From the NCBI RefSeq assembly GCF_022605725.1, contig NC_065548.1, positions 10,821,644 to 10,885,643 on the forward strand: a stretch of DNA of 64,000 nt, written 5' to 3'. Positions 1 through 11,640 of this stretch are shown here, in pieces. Made by a program: the position numbers and the translations under genes. Source of the DNA: Anthonomus grandis grandis (lineage: Eukaryota > Arthropoda > Insecta > Coleoptera > Curculionidae). Under the pieces are notes generated by a model, which made no database searches, had not been told where the DNA came from, and saw only the letters and a list, made by a program, of their open reading frames with translations. Every line of letters begins with the position of its first letter. Position 1 is the first letter of the stretch.

Positions 1-495
1 TTTTTGTCATCTGCGTACAGCAGGCTATTAACATCAAGTTGGTCAGATATTGTATTAATGAATGAGTTGAAAAGAAGTGGTCCCAGAATTGAGCCCTGTG
101 GGACTCCGGAAGTGGCAACTATCTGCACCGAACTACGACCAAAACATTCCACGTGTTGTGGTCGCTCGGTAAGATAGGACTGTAAAAGATTTGACAAAGA
201 AGAAGAAAATCCATAATATAGGTCGAAATTATTAATGAGAATGTTGTGGTCTAGTCGGTCAAATGCTTTTGAAAAGTCTGTATAAATAACATCGACTTGA
301 GAGTTTGCATTTATTGATTCGGTGATATATTCTGTAAGAGAAATCAAATTTGTAGTGGTAGATCTACCTTTCATGAATCCATGTTGTCGAGTATTTATAA
401 GACTCCCCACTTTAGGATATAAAGCAGAATGAAGTGCGCGCTCAAAACATTTGGAGAAGTTATTTATTATTGTGATTTTATATATTGTGATTATT
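1..495 (-). mobile_element. LINE reverse transcriptase, partial, cut by left edge
   Basis: Read on the minus strand this is an open frame of about 160 codons that runs off the left edge. It shows the reverse-transcriptase blocks of a CR1/Jockey-type non-LTR retrotransposon in order: an N(F)SKCFE block near 455, RQHGFMKGRSTTTNL near 350-390, the first catalytic motif VIYTDFSKAFDRLDHN (245-300), SGVPQGSILGPLLFN (65-115), and LYADD, the second catalytic motif, at 7-25. No stop or frameshift is visible from about 490 to 1, so this copy is much better preserved than its neighbours. Homology stops in AT-rich sequence near 495, where the element may be 5' truncated. The 3' part lies outside the window, so whether the whole element is intact cannot be judged. 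Confidence 0.88.
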
Positions 496-639
496 ATATA
501 CTTTATAATAATTTTTCCGATCACAATGTTCAAGACCAGAATCTCCAATGCAGAAATCAGAATTTATCGGTTTCTTATTTGCATATATAAACATTTCCAT
601 TCCTATTGATATTTATTAAACTAAACAGTTAGGAGACCA

Positions 640-1740
640 TATTTCATTAGCAAACTCAAGATTAGATTTGACCAAAGATACATACAAAGATTTAAATGCA
701 GGATTACAACTGAAACCCCTACAGGACTTCCTTACAATGCTCAGCATCTTGTTTACATACATTAAGATGCTTTACTAAATCAACATGCTTTAAAGTTGCG
801 CTATAAATTGAGTTTTGCAGAATCTTCATATCCAGAGGAAAGCAGAGTTCCCTAAACAGACTTCAGAAGAAAAACGAAATCATGTATAAATAGAATAAAC
901 ATGAAATAACCGAGGAACAAGCCTGGTGGAACTCCTGAAGAAGCTTTAAAGCGTCGAGACAAGCAACCACTAATTTCAACTGCTCACGATTGCTTAAATA
1001 TAATTTAATCCAATATAACAAGGTACCAGTGATTCCAGTCTTGAGAGTTCAAGTGCTTTGACAGTCGATAAATCAAAATGGAATGCTTAGGCTTGTCAAA
1101 GGCTTTACTAAAATCGGTATAAATGGCATGTACCTCATGGCCTTCTTCAATTATTAGTGTCAACTGAACGCCTATTGGCCAATCCATATACTGATCAACC
1201 AACATCTCTTGGAGAACTCAAAACAGCTTTGATAGATTGCTCAAAAAGCTTAGTAATGGACAAAATAATTGACACATTGCTTTTTACTTCCAGATTTAAA
1301 TATTGGGCGGACGTTGAACAGCTGCCAATTTTCAGCGAACACACCTTGACTTATGGACTCACTCGATAGTAGGGAGATAAAGAGAATGGCAGAATTCTTT
1401 CAACAGCCTATTGGGAATTTGATCAGGATTTGCACCCTTACTTGCATCAACTTCGGAAAGTGCAGTTTGGACATCGCAGATACTAAATAAGACTTATAAT
1501 TGATATCGTTATCGGAATCAAATGAGGTATTTTGGTCGCTAGTAATATATACAGAAGAGAAATGCTTTACAAGAGGCTCAGCGATAAAAAAGTCAGCCTA
1601 TCACCAACAAGCATTACGCTAGGAATATTGGAACCATCATTAGACGGACTGAGTTATGTTATAAACTTTCAGAAGGACCTGCTGTCCTCCTTTGTAGCAC
1701 TTTCAGCTCCGTTAACATAATTGCTATATCAACCCTTAGA
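640..1740 (-). pseudogene. Decayed LINE (linker + reverse transcriptase)
   Basis: A second minus-strand non-LTR retrotransposon lies directly upstream of the first, in several broken frames. From high to low coordinate one can read IPSVMLVGD and AEPLVKHFSSVYITSDQN (1560-1660, the linker before the polymerase), a DASKGANPDQIPNRLLKEF block (1390-1470), AIYTDFSKAFDKPKHSIL (1080-1130) and a damaged SSGVPPG box (920-945). Stops and frameshifts separate these blocks, so no protein can be made. Below 900 the sequence is too diverged for me to fix the 3' end. Confidence 0.8.
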
Positions 1741-2340
1741 TAGCAAACTGGCTTTCAGTCTTTCAGGGAACCAGATTGTTTGTATAATTTGTAAGTATTT
1801 TATTTCTGTGCGATACGATTTTTAAAAGCTTGTCATCTGTCAATGACACCTAATACTGGTGCCATCTTTTGATCTTTATCACTATACGCTTCATTTTATT
1901 CCAATTTTTGAAACACTGTTTTCATTTTAATTGATCTCGTCCACTGTGCGGCGACTAAAAGCTCAGATACTGAAATTCCCGACCGGCCGGCCTCTTTGGA
2001 TTGAAAAGCTTTCGATACCTCCGTTTCTGTTTTCTGCCACTACTGCCGGCATTGTTCGGTTCGCTTCGCAGAAATCGCGGGGAATCTTTCTCTTTATTTA
2101 ATTTTAACTAAGTGGCGCACAGAGCTTTACTGCGTAGCGGTAGCTTTACCGTAGCTGTGCTTAAAGCACTGGGATATGTGTAGAAGTTGTAATAATTCAA
2201 ATTATATTAATGAAGTGTAGGTTTAATTAAATTTAGCAATTGTTAGTTAATTAATTGTTTGTAATCCTAACAAGTTTTCAGAAGCTTACCTCAAAGAAGA
2301 GTTATTTAAAAAATTACAATTAAAACAATTAGAAAATCGT
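1740..2340. other. Unassigned; small GC-richer patch
   Basis: No coding or repeat signal is recognised. From about 1930 to 2170 the G+C content rises above the surroundings, with GACCGGCCGGCC at 1980-1991 and a short direct repeat of the type TTTACTGCGTAGCGGTAGC/TTTACCGTAGC near 2125-2155. The sequence then returns to AT-rich DNA. It could be an old element end or a weak regulatory patch; nothing decides between these. Confidence 0.3.
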
Positions 2341-2889
2341 CGATTTGGGCGCAGTCTTAGTAGGATATAAAGCTGTGAAATTTTAATTCTAAAATTTTTT
2401 TGGCAATTTTCAAGAAATTTATGCAGCTTTAGAGAAAAGTATTTTTAAACATTTCTTACAAAATAGTAAAGTTTTCAATTAAATTTGACATTTAAGGTGT
2501 TTTTTTAAGATTTTGGGTGCAGTCTGGGTAGGATTTAATATCGCGGATTGCATGCGTTGAGGTGTTTTAGGGTAGCAATTAAAGTCAAGTCATATTTCCA
2601 AATTAGAAATTATCAAAATTTAATTTAAAGTGTTTTTTCGAGACTTTGGGCGCAGTCTTAGTAAGATATAAAGTCGTGGATTATATACATCTAGGTACGA
2701 GGTATGAGATAGGCATTTAGGTTATATTTGTACTCTTTCTTATTTCCAAGACTAATTCAAGAAGAAAAGAAACCTTTTTTTCCTCGTGAGGCGAATTGTA
2801 TGCATCAGTTTGCCCTAGAGGAATAATTTAAAGAAGAAGAAAAAAATGCATCATCTACCTACGATTTAAATTGTCTTTTTGGATATTTG

Positions 2890-3440
2890 GGATATTTTAT
2901 TGGATATTTTATAATGCCTTGGGCTTTAATGAGAGACAGAAGGCTGCAGCAGTGTTTTACGATTTTTCTAAGGCACTTGACTGTGTAGATCATTAGGAAA
3001 AGACAACAGCTTATAAGGATAACTATTATAGCAATATTAAAAGATGGTGTGATGGAAACAAGCTTCCATTTAACATTAGTAAGGCAAATTTAATTACAAT
3101 TCAACTGGATATTGCAGGTCCTTCATTTAATGGGAAACAACTGGCAAATAAAGGGACTACACAAAATTGTTAGATATTTCTAATGATTCTCCCTTAAAGT
3201 TTAACTTCGATTTATATTGCGACGCAAAGAATGAGGTTCGCCTGTTATGCCAGAAGATTGGTTCTCAATGAACTAGATAGAGATTCGGCAAAAAAATTTT
3301 ATTTTGCAATAGTCGAGTAACATCTGATATATTGTTGAATTGGGCTGTAAGATTTTTATATGGGGCAGGTTTTGGGGACCACTATAAGCCGCTCTTAATT
3401 CAGGAATCACTTGCCTTTAGAATATTATAAGAATACTAGT
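2890..3440 (+). pseudogene. LINE fragment inside repeat array
   Basis: Plus-strand remnant of a CR1/Jockey-like non-LTR retrotransposon. It starts within the polymerase (AAAVFYDFSKALDCVDH at 2946-2996, the first catalytic Asp motif). The catalytic YADD region has been deleted. It resumes with WCDGNKLPFNISKANLIT (3038-3095) and the C-terminal region ending RFLYGAGFGD..LLIQESLAFRIL (3340-3430). There are several stops. The sequence type matches the fragment at 38780-39130. It interrupts the surrounding repeat array. Confidence 0.72.
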
Positions 3441-4339
3441 AATGATAACGGATATAGTCATATAGTTAAGACATTTTTACTGAGCCAGATATAATATAGC
3501 TTAAGTGAATTTTATAAAGACTAGAGACTACTGTAATGAAATGTTTGATAGCATGCATCGAGGTACCTTAAGGTAGCAATTAAAGCCGTATCCATACTCT
3601 ATTATTTCCAAGTTAACAACAGTTAAATTCTAAATTTAATTTTATATTCTGTGGCATCAATATTCAAGTTCTTTTTGGAGAATTTGTGGAATATATAGAT
3701 CAAGGTGCCATATTAGTGCAATTTTTTCCAAGACGAATTCAAAAATAAAAGGAACAAATTTTTTTAATTTGTTAATAAATAAGATCTTACATTTCATTTT
3801 ACTTTTTCTATCATCTACCAATAATTTCAACTTTCTTCTTAAAAAATTTAATAAAAAGCATAAAACTATTATATATACCCCAAAAACAAACTATTTCTTT
3901 TTAACCAATTAGACAAATCTAAATTAGGGTGCAGTCCTAGTAGGATTCAAAGCCCTAAATTGTCCGTCTCACGACGTATATTTTATGCCATGAATGCACC
4001 CTAAGTTGATACCTTAAGGAGAAAAAAAATTGTGTCATCTACCTGATGAAGACGCAGTCCTGGTAGGATTTAAATTATTTATTGTATACGCTATAGTGCC
4101 ATAAGGTGTTAATTTGGGCCATACCTATCCTTTTTTATTTCCAAATTAAAAACTGTTAAATTCTAATTTTAATCTTATATTTTGTGGCCAAAATTTTTGC
4201 TCTTGGACTAATTCTTTTTACGATCGGCAGAAATTTTTTGCTCGTGGTATGTATTCCGCTTATTATATTAACTTGACATACTTATGTCATTATCTTATTG
4301 TAAAAAGTTATTAGTAATATTATCAGAATTTACAAAAAA

Positions 4340-5620
4340 AAATTAAATTTGGAGCAGAACATTTTCATTGTGCAATTGTATGGTAGTGGAAATAGTACGT
4401 TGTTAAAGTACGTTTTGAATATTTTTCGTGTAAAATATCCGCAAGTCGAAGTAACAAATTTCTGCGAGACGACTAATTAAATTTTTTGAGGTCACAGGTA
4501 GTGTTGAGATGAAAAGAAAGCAGAAAAACAGATGCGATGATAACTATGCTGCTACAATCCTTGCTTTGAAGTCAATTGCTGAGAACCCTCGGATGTCATT
4601 GAGAGTCTGCAGAATTCAAAGAATTCAACAATATTAATTTATTATAATCATGCCAACAATATTAAAGCATTCAAACCAAGGTACTTGCATACTTTAAAAG
4701 AGGGGGATGAAGCGCGCCGTTTATTATTTTCTGCTTGGTTAGGCGATAAAATCTTAGAGAACAGGGATTTTCATAAAAAAATATTATTCTCGGACGAATC
4801 TACGTTCACGACAAATGGTGTAATTTCATCCCAAAATTGTCGGTTTTGGTCCAATGAAACGCAAAATTTTGTAATCCATGGTAAGAGGCAATATTTTCAA
4901 GTCAACGTATGGTGCGCCATATCTTACCATTTAGGTATTATTGGACCATACTTCATTGAAGGATCTCTTAATCAAAAAACGTATCTTCAAATTTTGGAAA
5001 TACTTTTTTGAAGAATATTTTGAACCTTTACCAGTTGTTCAAAGAATAAATCTTTATTTTTAACACGATGGCTGTCCAGCGCACTCCACTATTCGAGAAG
5101 CAGAATGGTTGAATAGAACTTTCCCGAATCAATGGATTAGAAGACGCGGCCCAATTGAGTGGCCACCAAGGTCACCTGATTTAACCATTTCTGTTTCCTA
5201 TTTATGGGGCGGGCTCAAGCAAATTGCTTGTTCTGAGCCATTACCAAATGACAGGGAATTACTAAAACAAATAATTAGAGGTTTTTGTAATTCAATTTTC
5301 ATCGAAGAAATTAAAAATTCTTTTAAAATTTTTAGGAAAAATTGAAAAATCAAAGTAGGCCTTATGTTATGAAATTCGATATTCGGGCCTAATTTTGCAT
5401 TCTAAATAATTTTTTCTTATAAACTTTTTTTATATCTTGCCTAGAAATACTACGCCCACTTATAAAATTCAAAAACTGCTCGTATCAAGGTATGACTGAT
5501 TTAAAAAAAAATAAAAATATGCTAAATTTAATTTTTTAATCAAGCCAAACGGTCAAATTTCAACTACAAAATTTTTTGTCATTTTTTCGTATAAATTCGC
5601 TCATCCCGAGTCACACTGTA
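4340..5620 (+). pseudogene. DD41D mariner-type transposase, broken
   Basis: Cut-and-paste transposase of the Tc1/mariner superfamily. The N-terminal helix-turn-helix is visible at 4370-4480 (VQLYGSGNSTLL, then a stop) and resumes as TGSVEMKRKQKNRCDDN (4501-4550). The catalytic core follows: KILFSDESTF with the first Asp near 4795, NCRFW, VWCAISYHLGIIGPYF (4908-4955), then a frameshift near 5010. HDGCPAHS carries the second Asp near 5068, and RRRGPIEWPPRSPDLT follows at 5140-5187. The third catalytic Asp, expected 41 residues after the second, is Val (LTISVSY), so even without the frameshift the enzyme would be dead. The right terminus is probably ACTCGGGATGAG-like sequence ending CACTG before TA at 5619-5620 (read inward). 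No left inverted repeat was found. Confidence 0.82.
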
Positions 5621-6009
5621 TAACTCGAAAATATATTACCGTACTTATAGCCAATTAGATAAACTTTAATTAGGGCGCAGTTCTAGTAGGATTCAAAGCT
5701 ATAAATTGTATGCATCGCGAGCTGGACTATATAGCATCGATTTGCCAGCAATTGGTAGACATTTATAGGAGAAGAAGAAATGCAGCAGTTAGCAGTAGCA
5801 ACTTAAAGGAGAATTAAAAAAAAAAGTGTCATCTACCTATGATTTGAGGCAGGCATATTATATATTTTATATTTTTTTAATATTTTTATTAATTTTTTTA
5901 TTATATATTTTTTGAATATTTGTGCGTAATCTTAGAAGGATTTAAAGGTGTGCATTGTATACGCCAAAGTGCCTAGGTGGTAATTTATCCAACATCCAAA
6001 TTTTTTTGA

Positions 6010-6690
6010 CAATTGTCAACAAATTTATTTAATAGCAGTTGTCAGTTTATCAATTTATTTTAACATTTTGTATGCCTTTTTTTAAAGTTTGTTCCCGCTA
6101 CGGTAAAATTATCGTATAATAACCCTCATAAAATATTGACGAGGTGTCCCAGAAATCAATAAGATTTACTGAATTGGCATTGTACAATAATGTACTAATA
6201 AAAATCTCACGAAAAAACTTTCGTCAAAACTCATATAATCTCATAATTCATATGCATAACGCAATCCAAACATGTAAACATCACATCTTCGCGGCTTATC
6301 TGTATCTCTTTGAAAACGTCCCAAAACCTGTTTCATATGTATATACACTACTTGGTTGGGTCTTGGTTTGAATCGTTTTTCTCGGGATTCCTGAGCGCGG
6401 CCAGCCAGGCCAATAACACCATCCTATCCGACGTGATATTGCTATTACAATTATGCGCCTTCTTGATAAAACAATGATCTTTTATTGGACCTCACACCAA
6501 GACTTGGGATACCCACGATCACTTTTTCTCGCCAGCGCGATATGAGCGAGAGTTATCGGCTCGGTTTAGTCGATAACATGATTTATCGCTTGATTTTTGA
6601 TGCGTTCTCATTTATACTAGCCTCATTTTTATTAAAGCAGGGTATACAGGGTCGGTAAAAATAGAAGTTTCCTTATTAGCAGAGACATTA
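6010..6690. other. No gene recognised
   Basis: AT-rich sequence with a short open stretch at 6144-6371 (75 codons) that resembles nothing known to me. The interval 6370-6560 is GC-richer than its flanks, without repeats or a coding frame I can identify. Confidence 0.3.
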
Positions 6691-7160
6691 TCCCTGTTTA
6701 GTATGATGCCTGAACGATCGTAAGAAAACGTACATTTATATGGCACCCATGATACCTTTTCTAGGAGATATTGTCAACTTTGCTTACTTAACCTCCTTGT
6801 ATCTTCAAGAATAATGAAATTTACATAGTGCAGTTCTAATTGCAAGCACGCAACATATATTAAAAAGAAGAATAACTGCCTAAGATAGTAACAATTCCCT
6901 AGAAAATATAATTTTAACTAAATAAGGGTTGATATCAATGTAAACTAATTAGAGTTATGAGGGCATAATTTTTGTAATACTTTGGTAGTATGTTCCTGAA
7001 TGGTCGGACTCATATAAGCAAAGCATACATTTGTATGGCACCTACGTTAATTTTTTTAAAGATATTGTCAATTTTCTAATTTAATCATTCGCGTATTACG
7101 AAAGAAGTTCACATATAAGTCTAAGGTCGTATATAATTGTCTAGAGAATATCATTTTAAA
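6690..7160. repeat. Imperfect tandem duplication, about 290-bp unit
   Basis: Two diverged copies lie head to tail, one starting near 6690 and one near 6980. Shared blocks include TATGaTGCCTGAACGATCG / TATGTTCCTGAATGGTCGG, the run ACATTTATATGGCACC / ACATTTGTATGGCACC (6732-6747; 7028-7043), GATATTGTCAA (6767, 7061), and CTAGAAAATATAATTTTAA / CTAGAGAATATCATTTTAA (6899; 7141). No coding frame is conserved. It could be a short satellite or a duplicated non-autonomous element. Confidence 0.6.
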
Positions 7161-7510
7161 TAAATAAGGAATAAGTAAATAAATAAAATAAATAAATAGC
7201 TCTTTATTTCCAATAGTCAATCACAGAATAAATCTTCAATAAACTACTAAAGTAAATTAGAGTACCATAATAGACGTGCGAAAAAAATACAATTCTGTAT
7301 TATCATCAAATGATAAAAATTAAATAATAAAAGAAAAATAAATAAATAACACAATCAATAAAAAAAAACATAACAAAATGCATTCCTGCATTTATGAATA
7401 CTATATTATATAGTATTAATACTATATTATAGATAGTATTATCTATATTATACTATATTATAGATAGTATATAGAATATTAATACTATATTATAGATAGT
7501 AAGAATAACT
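7160..7510. repeat. Simple AAATA repeats and AT-rich palindromes
   Basis: AAATA-type low-complexity sequence at 7160-7200 is followed at 7400-7505 by at least three copies of an ACTATATTATAGATAGTAT-like unit that is itself close to palindromic. Several hairpins are therefore possible. No coding content. Confidence 0.65.
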
Positions 7511-7779
7511 TAATTCATTCAATTAATACTGAAAGAGGCTTGTTTTTGACAATTTCACTTGGATTTAAAAAAAAACCAATACTGTTAAAAGTTTTACATA
7601 GAAAATACAACGAAGATCTAATTAATATATTGTTGTTAGGATGCTCGCAGTAAAACGAACGAGAGCTTCTTAAATTAAGTCTGGGACTATATATAATGAC
7701 ACCTGATTAAGTAGGTATATTATTATACAATTTAATGACTTATATAAAAAAAAATACTGCAATAATCGTCCTGGGATTT

Positions 7780-8815
7780 TCCAAACACACAAGCTTGTAT
7801 TGATCAAGAAGCAACTTTTGTAAAGTACCCTTTTCTGGATATATTTCCATTCTGCTTAAAGGCTAAATATTTTCAAATCTTCTCTGAATAGACTCTAAAT
7901 CGTTGATGCAAGCTTGATAAGTTGGATGCCAAATAGCTATTGCATATTCTAATTTTGATCTAACAAATAATGTAAACGGCACTTTTAGCGTTTTTTAGTT
8001 TTCAAATGCCCTGCAGCCTCTTATTATGAAACCTAATGACCCTAATGCTGACAAAATTGTATTTTACAAATGGATATTAAAATTGAATAATTCATCGAAT
8101 GTAACACCGAGATCTTTTATTATACTTTACATCTGGTTAAAACATGGGAATTTATTTTATATTTATAGTTAATAACTGATTATTTTTAAGTATGAAATTA
8201 CAAGGCATTTGGATTTATTAATGTTGAGTTTGTTATTATAGCACCATGTAATTAACAAACTAAGTTCATTCTGAAGATTTTGGCAATCGAGAATTCGCAT
8301 GTTAAACAGTTCGCCAGGTGATTTATAAATAATACGAATAGTAAGGGTCTCAAGTTCGAACCCTGGAGAACTCCCGATCCAACCACATAATCCAGAGACA
8401 ATTAACTCATTCGATCTGATGCGTTTTTAGAAGATAAGATTTAAGTAGTGCAAGCAATTTTCCGAAAAAAACCCGATCTTTCGATTTTTTTGAAAGGATA
8501 ATTATAGAACTCAATCTGATCGAAAGCCTTTTGGAAATCAGTATAGACCACATCAACCTGGCCTTGATTATTCAGCACTTTACATGCAAATTGAGTCAAG
8601 CAACCAAGATTGGTAACACAGAACGTTCTTTCCATAAAGCCATGTTTCCAACAGAAACAAATAATTTTTTGATCATTAATTTAAGTATAGAGACATATTT
8701 CAAAAACCTTAGAAAAATTGCTAAAAGATTAATATTGGTCTATAATTATGTAAGTCATACCTGTCTGCCTTTTTAATTATTGGTGTAACACGTACTTTTT
8801 AAACATAAATGTTCC
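7780..8815 (-). pseudogene. Decayed LINE (reverse transcriptase to C-terminus)
   Basis: Minus-strand CR1/Jockey-like retrotransposon remnant. In order it retains RVTPIIKKADRYDLHNYRPI (8735-8800), KHGFMERTF (8615-8645), VDVVYTDFQKAFDQIEF (8510-8560, first catalytic Asp), a damaged GVPQG box near 8360-8380, and the C-terminal block LFVRSKLEYAIAIWHPTYQ (7915-7970), typical of this class after the palm domain. Frameshifts and stops lie between the blocks, and the YADD box is not preserved. The 3' end is unclear. About 270 bp of weakly similar sequence and simple repeats lie below it. Confidence 0.82.
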
Positions 8816-10490
8816 AATATTTATGGATAAATCAAGAAGAAAGCATAAGGCTTAAGTAAGGGCTCCTATACAGTTCTTGACGAGAAAAGTAAATGAATGA
8901 TGATCTCTTGTACATATGTGGTTGCATTTATCAATATATTTAGTTCATGGTATGAGGAGCGATCGGACTTGATAGAGACACTCAAAAAAAGTGAAAAAGG
9001 CGTTCACCATATTTTGCAGGGTCAAAATGCTCCAAATCTCCGTCTTTTATTATGTTTGGTATTTGCGAAAAAGCTCTTTTTGCCTGTACAAAAGACCAGA
9101 GTTCGGAGCTATCTTCATATAATTTTTAAAAAAAAATTTCGAATATAATCCCTATATGCCTTATGAATCTCTGTTTTTAAAGTTTTTCTGAGCTCCTTAA
9201 AAAGAATGCAATTTAAAAATCTCATCCATTCTTCTCAAAGAGACAGACGTACAACGATCAACAACGTAGTTAAAGGTATGGCTGTACAGCTTTTAAGGGC
9301 CTGATGATGCTCAAGTTAGAGCGAAATACGTGTAGCCCGTAATTGTATGTAGTGAGACCGTGCCTTTGTGTTTTCTTTGTTTTTGTCAAAGATGTCCATA
9401 GTTATTTGCTTTGTGTGTGCGATATTTTTTGTAAGCTTTTTCCTTTTAAATTATTAAATTAAATTAATCATACTTAGGTTTTAAATTAATGATACTCTCG
9501 TCATACCAAGTTGGATACCTCATTTTCCTTCACGATTCGTAAGGAACCGTTATTTCAAAAATATTATTCAAAATGCTGTAAAATAGTTCGCAGGCCAGGT
9601 TTATATCAGAACATTCATAAACGCGTGACCAATTTGTGCTTAAGGTATTATTGTACAATGGAAGAAAATTGCCCTTTCCAAATTCTAATGCTTTTGTAGC
9701 GCTCTTACAAACCTCAAACTATTTTCGATGACCACCACCACCCGACATTATTATCCGGAATGGAGGATGATGATAATCGTCTACCATCGATATTGGTACC
9801 TCATCCTCAATAACATCACATTCTATGTTCGAATATATCAGATCCAACATGCGTTCATCCAAATGCGTCTAAAATCATTGAAATTTAAGTCAAAATTTGG
9901 CTTATAAATAAAATTGAATCAACTTTTTATTTTGTATACATTCATGCAAAGATAAGGCTTCAATAGTTCGTAGTAAGTGAGTGTGATTGAGAAGGTATAT
10001 ATAATACAAAAACAGTTCAAAGTAATAATTTGAAAAACTAACTTTGCAACCAACAATTACGATAATTGCGAATTGTTGACTTACATATAGAAGATTAATG
10101 GGTATTGGTTTCAGTCCATTTTTAGTTGCCAGTGGAAGCATTATGGGCTGGAAGGTTGCTATCAGCAGCATAGACTCAGTACGTGTTTAAAAAAGCTTCT
10201 GTGGTTGACACATATTCTTTTAATCAATTTCGGTTAAAGCCAAAATACCATAAAAGCAATGAATTGTAAATGGAGTCGATTTTTGTGTTGCAATCCATGG
10301 TTGGGCTTGGATCTAAGGGTTCAGCTTGATAATGGACTGGGGGTAAGTGAATCCTATTGAAGTGATTCTGCTTTAGAACACTTGTATCTACTGCAGTGAA
10401 CACATCTAAAAAAACCATTCAAATATTGTTTCAGCTTTAATAATTAAAAAGTTCCCATATTTTTGTTTAGGCTATACAGGACGTAAACAC
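8815..10490. other. No gene recognised; several unplaced short frames
   Basis: Short open frames (for example 8897-9148 and 9511-9699 on plus; 9902-10171 and 10224-10418 on minus) have no motifs I recognise and look like chance. The only structured element is the hammerhead-like motif at 9301-9345. The 9710-9850 stretch has CACCACCACC and GATGATGATAA runs but no frame worth calling. Confidence 0.35.
9301..9345 (+). other. Hammerhead-like motif (possible retroelement remnant)
   Basis: CTGATGA (9301-9307), one T, then a 4-bp stem GCTC/GAGC around a 6-nt loop (9309-9322), then GAAA (9323-9326). This order matches a hammerhead ribozyme core (CUGAUGA, stem II, GAAA). However, one extra base sits between CUGAUGA and stem II, and I cannot find a convincing cleavage triplet after stem III. 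Hammerheads are known in Penelope-like retroelements, so this may be a degenerate trace of one. Related structures lie at 13204-13231 and 36865-36891 on the minus strand. Confidence 0.4.
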
Positions 10491-10980
10491 GGTTTGATTA
10501 TTGTATCGTCGTCACCTACACCGATACTCCATTCGAACAAACATCGTTATCTCCCCGATATGGTACGAATAACGCCAAACACGTCGTCGCCTTTAGCAAA
10601 ACAAAAGAGGAAGGTGCTGCAATATGCACCGTTCTGGGCTCGATTGTTGCCATATTGACGCGATTTGCATTGTTGCATTGTTGGCACCTCGCACAGAGCT
10701 CAACTCTCTATATTGCCGTGACCAACAACGAATCATATCTCCACACTGTGACGCTCTGACGACAACTGCCTCTGCTCTCTGTCTCTCTCTTTCGCCGTTT
10801 CACTCTAACTCTTTGTTTCGCCCTTTATCTCGTTCTCGTGTTCTCGCTCTCTCCCTCACTCTGGCCCTGTGTGCCCTCTTTAGCGTGGCTTGGCTCTCTC
10901 CACATTTTGCCCGTGTGTATGTATATATCTCCCAGCTTGGTTAATTTGAATACCGAAATGCATTACCGCCATTGGTAATT
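10490..10980. promoter_or_regulatory. CTCTC/GAGA-rich patch with GCCAT sites
   Basis: A GC-richer island in AT-rich DNA. From 10770 to 10900 it is a pyrimidine run full of CTCTC, the reverse of the GAGAG motif bound by GAGA factor in insects. GCCAT cores, as bound by the Pho/YY1 protein, lie on both sides (10647-10651 and 10968-10972). Clustered GAGAG plus GCCAT is the composition of fly Polycomb response elements and of paused promoters. A 106-codon frame crosses it (10624-10944), but its composition simply follows the CT run and I do not believe it is coding. Function is inferred from motifs only. Confidence 0.35.
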
Positions 10981-11640
10981 TACTTGGAGTGAGGCTCTTT
11001 GTCTTATTAATTAATAAAGAATATAAATAATAAGTTTTTTAGTTTTCACTATCTGACAGTAAACATAATGTAATGAAAAAGAAGTTATTAAAACTTATTT
11101 ACAAAAAATAATGATGGAAGGTGCAGTAGAAAGCTTTTGCTAGATCCCAAAATATGGTTTTAATGACAATATTCTATAACTACAAATTACAGTTGTTGCT
11201 AAAATTACTTAAAAAGAGAAAAACTGACTTAACTGTATTAAAGATTTTCGATATTGTCTAATGAGAAACTGTGTGAAGGAAGTTCAAAATTAAGTAAACT
11301 GGTTGGTTAAATCAAAGAAATTACTTCAACTACCTTAAAAAGTAGAGGAAAAATGTATTTTTTAGACTGTGGAAAAACGACATTTTCAAAAGGAAATTAT
11401 AAATTTGTATTAAGAAAATACCCTCCGTCAATCCATATGTTTAGGAAAAGATGCATCAAGTTATTGTCGAACGCGGCGAAAATGGCAAAGTAAAGAGGTG
11501 TTCCGTCTTGTGGAAACCATATCTCCTTACTAGGTATGTCAGCCTCTTGTGGATCAGGGAATCAAACAACTAAAGCAGGGATAAGTTCAAACTGTAATTT
11601 CAAGTAGCGCTCATCGATTTTTCATAATACCTGCCAACAC
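10980..11640. other. No gene recognised
   Basis: AT-rich sequence without recognisable coding, repeat or element ends. The C-terminal end and left terminus of the mariner at 11640-12400 may lie here, but I could not align them. Confidence 0.3.

Larger units (their letters stand above)
2340..6010. repeat. Degenerate repeat array (GCAGTC..AGTAGGATTTAAAGC family)
   Basis: A diverged repeat unit recurs at least seven times in the same orientation. The key block, close to GGGCGCAGTC(T/C)TAGTAGGAT, is near 2348, 2517, 2648, 3928, 4051, 5671 and 5926. It is usually followed by TAAAGC, a 'ttgtatgcatcg' or 'ttgtatacgc' block, and GGTAGCAATTAAAGC (2570-2590, 3570-3590). A second shared block, (T)GTCATCTACC, appears near 2850, 3812, 4040 and 5830. 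Spacing is irregular (about 120-250 bp where undisturbed). The array is split by a LINE fragment (2890-3440) and a mariner (4340-5620), so it is older than both insertions. No protein is encoded by the unit. Confidence 0.7.

Noticed and set aside
7400..7505. Replication origin or CRISPR-like array
   Set aside because: Units are AT-rich palindromes of uneven length with no spacers; simple-sequence expansion explains them.
10624..10944. 106-codon frame as a Ser/Leu-rich protein
   Set aside because: Derived from the CTCTC run; no conserved motif and no splice or Kozak support.
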